The position numbers and the translations under genes are program-made. From Cyanobacteria bacterium UBA1221 (GTDB lineage Bacteria; Cyanobacteriota; Vampirovibrionia; Gastranaerophilales; Gastranaerophilaceae), in assembly GCA_002309425.1 (NCBI GenBank), contig DBXD01000074.1, forward strand, positions 1-32,071: a stretch of DNA of 32,071 bases, read 5' to 3'. Under the pieces are notes generated by a model. The model ran no database searches. It was not told where the DNA came from and worked only from the letters and a program-made list of their open reading frames with translations. Shown here piece by piece: positions 16,734 through 24,931 of the stretch (the stretch's first letter is position 1; the number at the start of each line of letters is the position of its first letter).

Positions 16734-16779
16734 AATTAAAAATTGAGAATGTAGAATTATAAATTATCAATTCTTAATT
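16734..16779. repeat. AT-rich inverted repeat between flhA and yidD
   Basis: AATTAAAAATTGA (16734-16746) and TCAATTCTTAATT (16767-16779) are inverted copies with one mismatch, loop 20 bases. No T-run follows, so if it terminates flhA it is weak. It may equally be a small dispersed repeat. Confidence 0.45.
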
Positions 16780-16790
16780 TAATAATTGTT

Positions 16791-16997
16791 ATGAAAAAAA
16801 TAGTATTATTTCTGATTAAAATTTATCAAGCAATATCAAAACACACACCGCCTGTGTGCAGATTTACCCCGACATGTTCCGAATATACCAGACAAGCCGT
16901 TGAAAAATACGGTGTTCTAAAAGGATGCTGGCTCGGTATAAAAAGGATATCAAAATGCCATCCGTGGCATGAGGGCGGATATGACCCTCTGCCATAG
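16791..16997 (+). CDS. yidD: Membrane protein insertion efficiency factor YidD
   Basis: The 68-aa product has the complete signature of the family: a hydrophobic/amphipathic N-terminus, then TPPVCRFTPTCSEYTRQAVEKYG and HPWHEGGYDPLP with the conserved cysteines (CRF..TCSEY and, after WLGIKRISK, CHPW). It assists YidC-dependent insertion. In many bacteria it sits by rnpA/yidC; here it is isolated behind flhA. No Shine-Dalgarno precedes the ATG, and an AATAAT lies just upstream, so a very short leader is possible. The stop codon abuts that of the convergent protease gene with no spacing. Confidence 0.92.
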   Translation: MKKIVLFLIKIYQAISKHTPPVCRFTPTCSEYTRQAVEKYGVLKGCWLGIKRISKCHPWHEGGYDPLP

Positions 16998-17555
16998 TTA
17001 TCTCCAATGGTATTTCTGAGCCAGCAGGTTCAAATCTTCTTTTGAAATTTCCATAGTTTTTACATGCTGAGTTGTAGGATACATAATACTTTTAGGATTG
17101 TTTGAGTGACCGAGTCCGATAGCGTGTCCGAGTTCGTGAAGCATAGATGTAAAAACTTCATCATCAGTGAGTTTTCCGTATTGTGAATAGTCCGCAATAA
17201 TTATTTCTGCGTTTCTGAATTGATTGTCCCCTGTCGTATATGTTAATCTTGTTAATCCGACTGCAGAATCCATATGGAATGATTCAGGAATTTTTTCAAC
17301 AAAAACTACTTTTAATTGTGCATTTGCAGGTGTGTTTTCATATTTAAAAATAATCCCGTCGCGAGTCATCACAGACCACCTATGGCATGCACGTTTCATT
17401 TTTTCGGTATATTTATGGTTTGGCTGGATATAAGTTTTAATTTGTGTAGGTTTACTCCAGGCAACATTTGGCATATTTTGTTCCGTGTATGCCTTGTCAA
17501 AAAATACTCCAAAACCTATTAATAATACGATCATAATAAAAAATATTTTTTTCAT
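16998..17555 (-). CDS. Secreted or anchored matrixin-like zinc metalloprotease
   Basis: The 185-aa product has an N-terminal hydrophobic segment (residues 4-19) that should direct export or anchoring, followed by a single catalytic domain. The zinc motif HELGHAIGLGH gives ligands His140, His144, His150 and general base Glu141, and the Met-turn is SIMYP (Met158), as in M10-type metzincins. Upstream, RACHRWSVMTRDGIIFKY matches the early helix of the fold. There is no recognisable pro-domain cysteine switch. An AAGGAG-like run precedes the ATG. Substrate cannot be told; candidates are envelope proteins or host or diet proteins. Confidence 0.85.
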   Translation of the reverse strand: MKKIFFIMIVLLIGFGVFFDKAYTEQNMPNVAWSKPTQIKTYIQPNHKYTEKMKRACHRWSVMTRDGIIFKYENTPANAQLKVVFVEKIPESFHMDSAVGLTRLTYTTGDNQFRNAEIIIADYSQYGKLTDDEVFTSMLHELGHAIGLGHSNNPKSIMYPTTQHVKTMEISKEDLNLLAQKYHWR

Positions 17556-17779
17556 ATTTACTCTCCTTCTTTAACACATTTATATATCGGCATATGTTTC
17601 TTAAAATTCAGTAAAATCCGATAAATTTTATAAAAAGTTTACAAAAAAGTGAGGAGATAAAAATAGTTATTAAATGTTTATGCTTCTGCAGACAAATTAA
17701 AAAATTAATCCCGTAAAAACTTGATAACTTGATAACCTAATGACATCCAGACTTTCTCTTTTTGCCTTTTATTAACAAA

Positions 17780-17807
17780 TCGACAAAAATAATTCAGCGT
17801 GTATAAT
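17780..17807 (+). promoter_or_regulatory. Candidate promoter of the WecA-like gene
   Basis: TCGACA (17780-17785) and TATAAT (17802-17807) with a 16-base spacer. The start near 17814 leaves about 22 bases of leader containing AGGG 4 bases ahead of the ATG. Confidence 0.5.
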
Positions 17808-17835
17808 CATGGTGTAGGTTAACAGGTAGGGACAT

Positions 17836-18873
17836 ATGCTTATAAAATTAGATCATTCACACGTAATCGGAGCGGTAATGGCTTACATATTCGGAGTTTT
17901 TCTTGTTCCGTTGGTCATCAGTTTTTCCAAAAAAGAGGGACTTGTTGATGTTCCGAATGAAAGAAAAATCCACAAAAAGCCAATCTCCAGAATAGGTGGT
18001 GTTGCAATATGGCTTAGTACCATGCTTACATTTTTGTGTTTGGTCTTTATGAGTTATTATCCTTCGGGAAGATTGTTGTCAGGAATACTTCTCGGGAGTT
18101 CCTTAATGTTTCTGTTGGGACTTGTTGATGATATTTATAATCTTCCGGCAAAATTTAAACTTATTATCCAAATTTCCATTGCGTCATTAGTGTATCTTTT
18201 GGGAATACAAATCAACGACATTCCGTTTTTTGGAGGGTTTGAACTGGGCTTTTGGTCATACCCGATTACGGTGCTGTGGATTGTCGGTATAAGTAATGCT
18301 CTGAATTTTATAGACGGGGTTGACGGACTTGCAGGCTCTGTAACAACAATAAATTCTATAACGTTGGCAATAATTGCTCTTGCAATGACTCCGCCAAATT
18401 CCGTAATTGCGTTGATAGGTTTTATTCTTGCCGGTTCTATGCTTGCCTTTTTAACTTACAACTTTAACCCTGCAAAAATCTTTATGGGGGATAGCGGGGC
18501 TTTGTTTTCAGGCTTTTTGCTTGCAACAATATCTATTACGGGTGTTATGAAAGCTGCAACTTTGGCAATATTGTTACCGTTTTTGGTGCTGGCTGTACCT
18601 ATATTTGATATTACATATTCAAGTCTGCGAAGAATTTATAAAGGGCAATCTCCGTTTGTTGCTGATGCGGAACATATTCATCACAAGCTGCTCCATGCCG
18701 GATTTTCCCAAAAGAAAACTGTTGTTATTTTGACGTCAGTCGCAATAATTGCCGGAGCTTTTGCTGCATTATTTATGGGTGAAAATACCATAAAAGTCTA
18801 TTTTATAACAATGGCAGCCGTGGTTCTGGTGATGATTATTTTAAATTATATAAAAGTGTTGACAAAAAAATAA
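17836..18873 (+). CDS. WecA/TagO-family undecaprenyl-phosphate sugar-phosphate transferase
   Basis: Polytopic (about 10-11 helices) 345-aa enzyme of the MraY/WecA superfamily that links a UDP-amino-sugar phosphate to the undecaprenyl carrier, starting O-antigen or other cell-surface glycan synthesis. Visible residues are Asp98-Asp99 in GLVDDIYNLP, Asp160/Asp163 in NFIDGVDGLAG, the NFNPAKIFMGDSGA loop with Asp219, and the C-terminal HIHHKLLHAGFS, whose histidines (280, 282, 283) mark the WecA/TagO branch rather than MraY. No mur genes are near, which also argues against MraY. Donor sugar cannot be read from sequence. Confidence 0.88.
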   Translation: MLIKLDHSHVIGAVMAYIFGVFLVPLVISFSKKEGLVDVPNERKIHKKPISRIGGVAIWLSTMLTFLCLVFMSYYPSGRLLSGILLGSSLMFLLGLVDDIYNLPAKFKLIIQISIASLVYLLGIQINDIPFFGGFELGFWSYPITVLWIVGISNALNFIDGVDGLAGSVTTINSITLAIIALAMTPPNSVIALIGFILAGSMLAFLTYNFNPAKIFMGDSGALFSGFLLATISITGVMKAATLAILLPFLVLAVPIFDITYSSLRRIYKGQSPFVADAEHIHHKLLHAGFSQKKTVVILTSVAIIAGAFAALFMGENTIKVYFITMAAVVLVMIILNYIKVLTKK

Positions 18874-18887
18874 AATCATGATATAAT
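18859..18887 (+). promoter_or_regulatory. Perfect-consensus sigma-70 promoter
   Basis: TTGACA (18859-18864), 17 bases, TATAAT (18882-18887): an exact match to both hexamers and the ideal spacer. The -35 lies inside the last codons of the preceding gene. It drives the gene at 19064 through a leader of about 170 bases. Confidence 0.85.
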
Positions 18888-18979
18888 CCGAATTGAATTT
18901 GATTACTCAGTTTTAATTAGTTAAGGATTACGTTAATTATTTAGAATATTTAAGTGCAAATTCACCCACATACTTTAAA

Positions 18980-19006
18980 ATTAAGGTTTTGTTTCAAAAT
19001 CTTAAT
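18980..19006 (+). promoter_or_regulatory. Hairpin in a long 5' leader
   Basis: ATTAAGGTTTTG (18980-18991) pairs with CAAAATCTTAAT (18995-19006), 12 bp with one G-U, around a TTT loop. It lies in the middle of the leader of the gene at 19064. It resembles no riboswitch class I know; it may stabilise the message or act as a leader regulatory element. Confidence 0.4.
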
Positions 19007-19063
19007 ACGGTACTCGTGTAGTGATGTATTCAGAAGGAAAGCAATTAAAAAAAGGTATTAACT

Positions 19064-19615
19064 ATGACGAAAGTAGATGCAATCAATTCAAATGCTTATA
19101 GTCCGTATTCAGTGTTCGGTTCACTGGCTGCATATACGGCTGTTGGCGCAGGTTTAGGTCTTGGCGCAAGATATGTTTTGCCGATTGATGTAAAAAAAGA
19201 AATAAGCGATACTGACAGAAAATATATCATGGCTGTCAGACGAGAAGCGAAAAACGAAAAAAAGGTTCCTATTCAGGCAATCAGGAATCTGGAACCAAGA
19301 ACTCCCGCTCAGGATGTATTCTTAAAGTGGGTTGATGGTCAGGCTGCAACAACAAATCAAGCAACCAAAAAAGATTTGAAAGAACAGATGAGATCAATGA
19401 TAAAACTTATCAAAGAAAACAATTTAGATGAGAGTGGTAAAAATGAACTGAGAAATATAATATCTCAGGTTAATTCAGAATCTAATAAACTTGCAAAACA
19501 GTATATAGATTTCAGAGCAATGAAGCTTGCCAAAAGACCCGCGGCTGCTTATATTACTATGGGCGCTGTTATAGGATTTATCGGAGGTCTTATAAATAAA
19601 GTTATCACAGGTTAG
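19064..19615 (+). CDS. Unknown protein with terminal glycine-rich hydrophobic segments
   Basis: Not recognised. The 183-aa product has a Gly/Ala-rich hydrophobic stretch near residues 18-40 (GSLAAYTAVGAGLGLGARYV) and another at the C-terminus (YITMGAVIGFIGGLINK), separated by a charged, probably helical middle of about 110 residues. The ends may form membrane hairpins. It has the strongest promoter in the window, a long leader and its own terminator, so it is a monocistronic, probably highly expressed gene. An AAAGG lies about 8 bases before the ATG. No enzyme motif. High predicted expression with no recognised family makes it worth study. Confidence 0.75.
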   Translation: MTKVDAINSNAYSPYSVFGSLAAYTAVGAGLGLGARYVLPIDVKKEISDTDRKYIMAVRREAKNEKKVPIQAIRNLEPRTPAQDVFLKWVDGQAATTNQATKKDLKEQMRSMIKLIKENNLDESGKNELRNIISQVNSESNKLAKQYIDFRAMKLAKRPAAAYITMGAVIGFIGGLINKVITG

Positions 19616-19648
19616 CAGCCGAAATAAACAAGAGGAAATTAAGCAGAT

Positions 19649-19684
19649 TACGAACCTGATTAAAAGGTTCGTATTTTGTGTTTT
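19649..19684 (+). terminator. Intrinsic terminator
   Basis: TACGAACCT pairs with AGGTTCGTA (9 bp, loop GATTAAA), followed by TTTTGTGTTTT. Terminates the gene ending at 19615. Confidence 0.75.
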
Positions 19685-19697
19685 AGTCCGGTAAACC

Positions 19698-19726
19698 TTG
19701 TTGAATAAACATTTTTGTGCTAATAT
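19698..19726 (+). promoter_or_regulatory. Promoter of the HxlR-type gene
   Basis: TTGTTG (19698-19703), 17 bases, TAATAT (19721-19726), with TGC directly before the -10 (extended -10). Confidence 0.5.
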
Positions 19727-19728
19727 TG

Positions 19729-19741
19729 TTTAGTTACTAAA
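19729..19741. promoter_or_regulatory. Palindrome at the HxlR gene start, candidate operator
   Basis: TTTAGTTACTAAA is an interrupted palindrome (TTTAG-TTA-CTAAA) lying immediately after the -10 box, where repressor binding would block initiation. A second ACTAA follows at 19746-19750. Autoregulation is inferred from position. Confidence 0.4.
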
Positions 19742-19759
19742 ATATACTAATGGAGTGTT

Positions 19760-20131
19760 ATGAAGGCAAAAGACTTATCTAAAAATCCCGTGGAAATTAC
19801 ATTATCAATGCTGAATACAAAATGGAAGCCCCTAATTATTCAGGAACTTTTGACCGGTACTAAAAGGTTTCTTGAGTTAAAAAATTCTGTCGGGAAAATT
19901 ACCCAGAAAGTTTTAACGGTAAATTTAAGAGAAATGGAAGAAAAAGGTCTGGTAGAGCGCAAAGTCTATAAAGAGATACCGCCGAGAGTAGAATATACCC
20001 TGACGGATTTGGGATACAGTCTTGCGACTGTTCTGGAGCCTATGGCCGAGTGGGGCAGTGCATATAAGGAACTGCTTAAAATTATTGAAAAACAGCAAAA
20101 GAAATCCCAAAAGCTGTGTCAGTCGTCCTAA
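19760..20131 (+). CDS. HxlR-family winged-helix regulator
   Basis: The 123-aa product has the complete HxlR domain: LNTKWKPLIIQELLTGTKRF, the recognition region ITQKVLTVNLREMEEKGLVER, the wing VEYTLTDLGYSL and the C-terminal dimer helix ending in a Lys/Gln-rich tail. The usual Cys-Pro near the N-terminus, which senses thiol stress in some members, is replaced (KNPVEI), so a redox role via that Cys is unlikely; the only cysteine is near the C-terminus. GGAG stands 5 bases before the ATG. No oxidoreductase gene is adjacent; dnaG follows in the same direction after 73 bases. Confidence 0.88.
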   Translation: MKAKDLSKNPVEITLSMLNTKWKPLIIQELLTGTKRFLELKNSVGKITQKVLTVNLREMEEKGLVERKVYKEIPPRVEYTLTDLGYSLATVLEPMAEWGSAYKELLKIIEKQQKKSQKLCQSS

Positions 20132-20204
20132 AAATCAATCAAAAAAAGGATATAAATTTTTGATAATGAAATTTGTTGATGATAATATGTAGTTACGGTG
20201 GATT

Positions 20205-22106
20205 ATGGCAAGAACTCTGGAAGAAGTTATATCTGAAATAAAAAACAGACTTGATATAGTCGAAGTTGTGTCTGAGCAGGTTATTCTAAAGAAGAACGGC
20301 GGAAGATACTGGGGTTTGTGCCCGTTTCATAAAGAAAAAACGCCGTCATTTTCCGTAAGTCCCCAGATGGGAATATATAAGTGTTTTGGCTGCGGGGAGG
20401 GCGGAGATGCTTTGTCTTTTATTATGAAAACAAAAAACATGGAGTTTATGGACGTAATAAAAGATTTGGCACAAAAATTTAACATTGAAATGCCGAAAAC
20501 TTCTCAAAAAAGTGAGGGAACAAAAGACTTAAAGCAGCAGATGATGCAGGCATGTGAAAAGGCTGCAATTTTTTATCACGATTTGCTAATAAACCATAAA
20601 TCCGAAGAAATTAAAACTGCAACTGATTATCTTACAGACCGTTCAATTTCAAGAGAAATAATTGACAGATTTACTCTTGGCGTTGCCCCAAAATCATATA
20701 CAACACTTTATGATTTGCTGAAAAAAGATTTTTCGGATGAAGTTTTGGAAAAAGCCGGATTGGTCTTGCCCGCAAAAGAGGGGAAAGGTTATATAGACAG
20801 ATTCAGAGGACGAATTATTATTCCGATTCAAAATGAGAACGGGGAATATGTTGCTTTTGGTGCAAGAGCGCTTTATAAAGACCAAAGCCCAAAGTATTTA
20901 AATTCCGCAGATTCTTTAATATATAATAAAAGCCGATTATTATACGGGCTTTATACCGCAAAAGATTCAATAAAAAAAGAAGACAGTGTAATCCTTATGG
21001 AGGGATATTTTGATGTAATTTCGGCACAGGCGCACGGAGTAGAAAATGTTGTCGGTGTTTGCGGAACGGCATTGACTTCTGACCATATTAAACTTCTTTC
21101 CCGTTATACAAAATCAAGAAAGTTGTACCTCTCTTTTGATACGGATTCTGCGGGACAAAAAGCCACAAACAGAGGTGCTGATATTATCAGAGAGGCCTTT
21201 CAGGGATTGGGAAATATTAAACAGTTTGATGAGAGTTATATTTCTGCCTCTGAGGATAAGTATTCATGTGAAATTCGTGTTGTATGCCCGCCTGAGGGAA
21301 AAGACCCTGATGAATATATAAGAACGGTCGGTGCGGACAGTTTTAAAAAAATAGTTGAAAATGCCCCGCTGCTGATTGATTTTCAGGTTAATAATTTTCT
21401 GAAACACAAAAAAGAATACAAAACCCCGCAGGAAAAAATGCAATATATAAAAAGTTTTATGCCTGTATTGCTGGAAATTAATAATGAAATTATACGCTCG
21501 GAATATATAAAAATGGTTGCGGATGCACTAAATATTAACGAAAAATCACTTGAGAGTGAAATCCGAAAAATGGCATCAATCAACAGCATGCAGCAAATTG
21601 GCAACAAAGAATATAAACAAATTGTAACAAAAAATGAAACAATTTTACAAAAGGCGCAAAAAAATTTATTGAGCGTTTTTTTGGTAAGCGACAGTCATTT
21701 TTCATTTACCCAGATTAATGAAATGATTGACAACTCGTACTTTTCAGATGAAACGTTAATAAATGTAAAATCTACAATTGACAAATTAATATGTACCGTA
21801 AATAATGTAAAGGAATTAATCGAACAATTGTACACAGCATATATCGAAAATCCTGAAATACAAAGGCTTTTGACGGATTTGACCAATATAGCTGAAACGT
21901 TCATGAATCTTTCCCCTGAAGATTTTCAAAGTGTGATAGAGGAAAATATCAGAAGAATAAAGAAATGTCAGTGGGAAGAAGAAAAAGAAAAAATGCGAGA
22001 TTTGTATAAGAATGCAGATGAAGATGATACTGAAGCCCTTAAAATTCAAATGCAGCTCAGAGATAGAATAAATAACAAGATGAAATTGGAGAAAATAAAT
22101 GACTAA
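20205..22106 (+). CDS. dnaG: DNA primase
   Basis: The 633-aa primase makes RNA primers at the replication fork. The CHC2 zinc finger has ligands Cys39, His42, Cys60 and Cys63 (CPFH and CFGCGEGGDAL). The RNA-polymerase core follows with RFRGRIIIPI, and the Toprim domain has MEGYFDVISAQAHG (Glu266) and SFDTDSAGQKA (Asp312, Asp314). The C-terminal helicase-binding region is present but divergent. Compared with familiar DnaG, an extra segment rich in acidic and aromatic residues follows the DTD motif (around NIKQFDESYISASEDKYS). The 3' end overlaps rpoD by 8 bases: a classic dnaG-rpoD pair. Confidence 0.96.
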   Translation: MARTLEEVISEIKNRLDIVEVVSEQVILKKNGGRYWGLCPFHKEKTPSFSVSPQMGIYKCFGCGEGGDALSFIMKTKNMEFMDVIKDLAQKFNIEMPKTSQKSEGTKDLKQQMMQACEKAAIFYHDLLINHKSEEIKTATDYLTDRSISREIIDRFTLGVAPKSYTTLYDLLKKDFSDEVLEKAGLVLPAKEGKGYIDRFRGRIIIPIQNENGEYVAFGARALYKDQSPKYLNSADSLIYNKSRLLYGLYTAKDSIKKEDSVILMEGYFDVISAQAHGVENVVGVCGTALTSDHIKLLSRYTKSRKLYLSFDTDSAGQKATNRGADIIREAFQGLGNIKQFDESYISASEDKYSCEIRVVCPPEGKDPDEYIRTVGADSFKKIVENAPLLIDFQVNNFLKHKKEYKTPQEKMQYIKSFMPVLLEINNEIIRSEYIKMVADALNINEKSLESEIRKMASINSMQQIGNKEYKQIVTKNETILQKAQKNLLSVFLVSDSHFSFTQINEMIDNSYFSDETLINVKSTIDKLICTVNNVKELIEQLYTAYIENPEIQRLLTDLTNIAETFMNLSPEDFQSVIEENIRRIKKCQWEEEKEKMRDLYKNADEDDTEALKIQMQLRDRINNKMKLEKIND

Positions 22107-23208
22107 AAAAAGACAACCGGGTTCCTCCATAGTAAGCGTTTTAGATGATGAAAACCTTAGCTTGGCAGATTTAGGTGAAGACGAAAATTTAGATGTCGAT
22201 GAAAACGACGTAAATTATATGAATATGGATATCAGCACTGATAACATAGAAGATATTGTTACCGAAAAAATGGAAACAAAAATGAGTGTTGATGATATCT
22301 ATATGATGGACAGCAGCGTTTCAGAAGATGAAGATTCCGAGTCTGATATGGAAATGCCGAAGGGCATTGCGGTTGATGACCCCGTAAGATTGTATTTAAG
22401 AGAAATCGGAAGAATCAAACTTCTTTCCGCAAATGAAGAAATTGAATTAGCAAGAAAAATTCTTGAAGGCGGCACTCCGGGCGCGATTGCCAAGAGAAAA
22501 TTGGTTCAGGCAAATTTGCGTTTGGTCGTAAGTATTGCAAAAAAATACGTAGGCCGCGGAATGTTGTTCCTAGACTTAATTCAGGAAGGAAACCTGGGTT
22601 TAATTCGTGCAGCAGAGAAATTTGACCATGAAAGAGGTTTTAAATTCTCTACATATGCAACGTGGTGGATTAGACAAGCAATTACCCGTGCTATTGCGGA
22701 TCAGGCAAGAACTATTCGTATTCCTGTTCATATGGTAGAAACGATTAATAAACTGAAAAAAGTTACAAGACGCTTGGCGCAGGAACTTTCTAGAAAACCG
22801 ACCGAAGATGAATTGGCTATTGAAATGAACGTTTCAATTCCGAAGCTTCGTGAAATTATTAAAATTGCGCAGGAGCCGCTTTCTCTTGAAACTCCTATCG
22901 GCAAAGAAGAAGATTCAAGACTGGGTGATTTCATAGAAGATAAAGAAGCGGATGCTCCAATTAAAACCGTTGCATCGGAGCTTTTGAGAGAAGACCTGGC
23001 AGAGGTTCTTTGTACACTCTCTCCGAGGGAACGTGACGTTTTAAGATTGCGCTTTGGTATGGATGACGGCCGTCAGAGAACTCTAGAGGAAGTCGGACAG
23101 TTGTTCGGTGTTACACGTGAACGTATCAGGCAGATTGAAGCAAAAGCTCTGAGAAAACTTCGTCACCCGAACAGAAGTAAACGTTTAAGAGAATACGTTG
23201 AATCATAA
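22099..23208 (+). CDS. rpoD: Housekeeping RNA polymerase sigma factor
   Basis: The 369-aa sigma-70 has region 1.2 (DDPVRLYLREIGRIKLLS, residues 93-110), region 2 (NLRLVVSIAKKYVGRGMLFL through STYATWWIRQAITRAIADQ, about 139-202), region 3, and region 4 with the helix-turn-helix TLEEVGQLFGVTRERIRQIE and a terminal KLRHPNRSKRLREY. The N-terminal 90 residues are acidic and show no recognisable region 1.1. The start codon lies inside the end of dnaG (ATGACTAA overlap), implying coupled translation. The many TTGACA/TATAAT-type promoters in this window fit this factor. Confidence 0.95.
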   Translation: MTKKRQPGSSIVSVLDDENLSLADLGEDENLDVDENDVNYMNMDISTDNIEDIVTEKMETKMSVDDIYMMDSSVSEDEDSESDMEMPKGIAVDDPVRLYLREIGRIKLLSANEEIELARKILEGGTPGAIAKRKLVQANLRLVVSIAKKYVGRGMLFLDLIQEGNLGLIRAAEKFDHERGFKFSTYATWWIRQAITRAIADQARTIRIPVHMVETINKLKKVTRRLAQELSRKPTEDELAIEMNVSIPKLREIIKIAQEPLSLETPIGKEEDSRLGDFIEDKEADAPIKTVASELLREDLAEVLCTLSPRERDVLRLRFGMDDGRQRTLEEVGQLFGVTRERIRQIEAKALRKLRHPNRSKRLREYVES

Positions 23209-23223
23209 CGAATAATATAAAAC

Positions 23224-23254
23224 AAAAAACAGGTTATTTAATAGCCTGTTTTTT
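23224..23254. terminator. Bidirectional intrinsic terminator
   Basis: A 14-bp stem (AAAAAACAGG arm with CCTGTTTTTT, inner TTAT/ATAG including one G-U) with a TTA loop. It lies between the convergent rpoD and radical SAM genes and has A- and T-runs on both sides. Confidence 0.85.
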
Positions 23255-23262
23255 AATAATGT

Positions 23263-24738
23263 TTAGATATAATCACTCCATTTGCCCGGAAGTTCTTTTC
23301 TGTTGATAATTTCTTTTGTTAAAAGACATTCTTCTTTTAAATTTGCAAGAGGAGGGGTCGGAGCTTGATTTTTAAGATTAAGCCGAATTTCTGTCGGGAA
23401 AAACATAGCATAATTCATAAAATAAACTCTGCCGTCCGTATCAACAAATCTGTGACCGATTATTTTGTGATGACGGCCATCCCTTTGCATGTAATAGTAT
23501 ATACCATCTACCGATTTATCATATTCAGGTATTTTCTCTTTTATTTTAAAATCCCTCATAAACTGTTTCATTCTTCCGGCTGCATTTAAATCATGGATAT
23601 ATATATGTCCGGTTTTTTCTATTGCTAAATCCATGTATTTTTTTATGTCTTCCGGGATTTTGATATATTTTTGTGAATGACTTAAATCTGTTTCGTATAA
23701 TCTTTGCAATTTGGTCAAAACTTCGGCAAGCAGATTAAGCATATCCATACCGCCAAAGTGTTTTGCTTTTTCAAAACTTCTTATTATTACACCAAAATCC
23801 TTATGTTCAAATAATGGTGTAAATGTAAATAGGGCATTTGCAATTCTGTCGGTAAATTTGTTTCGTAGCATATTGGCTTTTTCAAAATCTTTTGCTTTAA
23901 GAGCTTTTACACTTGCTATATAAGAGGCATTAAATACATTAAATGACAAATTAAAGGCATTTAATTTTTCCATATTCTCGGGTTTTGAAAAATATTCTGC
24001 ATATTCTTCCGCTCTTTTTTGCATAAAGGCATTGTTTGGATTCCAGCCTGCCGTGTCAAAACAGGATTTTCTGCCCATTGATTCATAAACTTCCGTAATA
24101 AGTTCTCTCATATCGTGGACTTTGCCTTTTTTGTCTTTTATTGCTATATTCATGCAATCTGCATCATAAAATAGTTCTGTTGTCTGAAAGAGTTTATCGT
24201 CTTTGGTTATGTCTATATTTTCTCCAAATAACGGTAATTTACCGAGTCTTTTGCGCAATTTTTTAAATCCGCGGGTAATGAGTGTAAAATCTTCCCAGGA
24301 CATTTCACGGTTTGAGGGTTTTGCATCCGCATAACAATGCCCGCACATATTGTTGCAACCTCGTTTGACTGCAATTACATGCAGATTTTCGCTCAAAAAT
24401 TGAATATCTTTCATAGATAAGCCTTTAAAGACTTCTATTCCATACTGTATTCCTTCCAGTGTTTCCATACGGAGATTTCTGAAAAGCATCTGTTCACCAT
24501 TCGGATGGTTCTGCAAATAACGTTCAATAAATCTGGCAGATTTTAATGCTTTCAAAAATTTCAGGCAATCTGCAACAGGGGCAAAAGGATTACCGGTAAA
24601 ATTTACGGAACTGTTTTTATCAGAAACCCCTGATTCATGATACATGGGTATTTGGGCATTTAATACCCTGTTTTGCCGTATACTGTTGTCTTTATTTGTA
24701 TTATATAAATTTGTATTATAAATCGGGTAGACTTTCAT
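23263..24738 (-). CDS. Radical SAM protein of unknown role
   Basis: The 491-aa product has a canonical CxxxCxxC cluster site, Cys128-Cys132-Cys135, in KRGCNNMCGHCYADAKP, preceded by a strand (HVIAV) as in radical SAM barrels. The first 55 residues look unstructured (Asn/Tyr-rich) and include SVNFTGNPF, a type of N-terminal signature I associate with lineage-specific proteins of this group (weak memory). No second Cys-rich SPASM domain is visible. The remainder is helical with scattered aromatics. No ribosome site is apparent before the ATG, and its start could be later. No substrate peptide or partner enzyme is adjacent apart from a divergent 121-aa unknown. Substrate unknown. Confidence 0.75.
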   Translation of the reverse strand: MKVYPIYNTNLYNTNKDNSIRQNRVLNAQIPMYHESGVSDKNSSVNFTGNPFAPVADCLKFLKALKSARFIERYLQNHPNGEQMLFRNLRMETLEGIQYGIEVFKGLSMKDIQFLSENLHVIAVKRGCNNMCGHCYADAKPSNREMSWEDFTLITRGFKKLRKRLGKLPLFGENIDITKDDKLFQTTELFYDADCMNIAIKDKKGKVHDMRELITEVYESMGRKSCFDTAGWNPNNAFMQKRAEEYAEYFSKPENMEKLNAFNLSFNVFNASYIASVKALKAKDFEKANMLRNKFTDRIANALFTFTPLFEHKDFGVIIRSFEKAKHFGGMDMLNLLAEVLTKLQRLYETDLSHSQKYIKIPEDIKKYMDLAIEKTGHIYIHDLNAAGRMKQFMRDFKIKEKIPEYDKSVDGIYYYMQRDGRHHKIIGHRFVDTDGRVYFMNYAMFFPTEIRLNLKNQAPTPPLANLKEECLLTKEIINRKELPGKWSDYI

Positions 24739-24931
24739 GTTTTTGTAAAAACACGGAAAAAATTTTTTTTACCGATTTGTAAACTTTTGTAAAAGAGAAT
24801 TAAAAACGGTTGGAATGTAGTTATTGTAACCACATTACATAACATTGCAAATTTGAATAAGGCAATTTTTTAAACTTATATGTTTTTATGTATAGGTAAG
24901 GTGTTAGTATTTGAAAAAAGGATGGTGTGTG

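Noticed and set aside
17690..17750. ACTTGATA direct repeat before the WecA-like gene
   Set aside because: Only two adjacent 8-base copies; too short to call a regulatory array.
17836..18873. mraY (peptidoglycan) annotation
   Set aside because: HIHHKLLHAGFS and NFIDGVDGLAG with a short form fit the WecA/TagO branch, and no mur genes are nearby.
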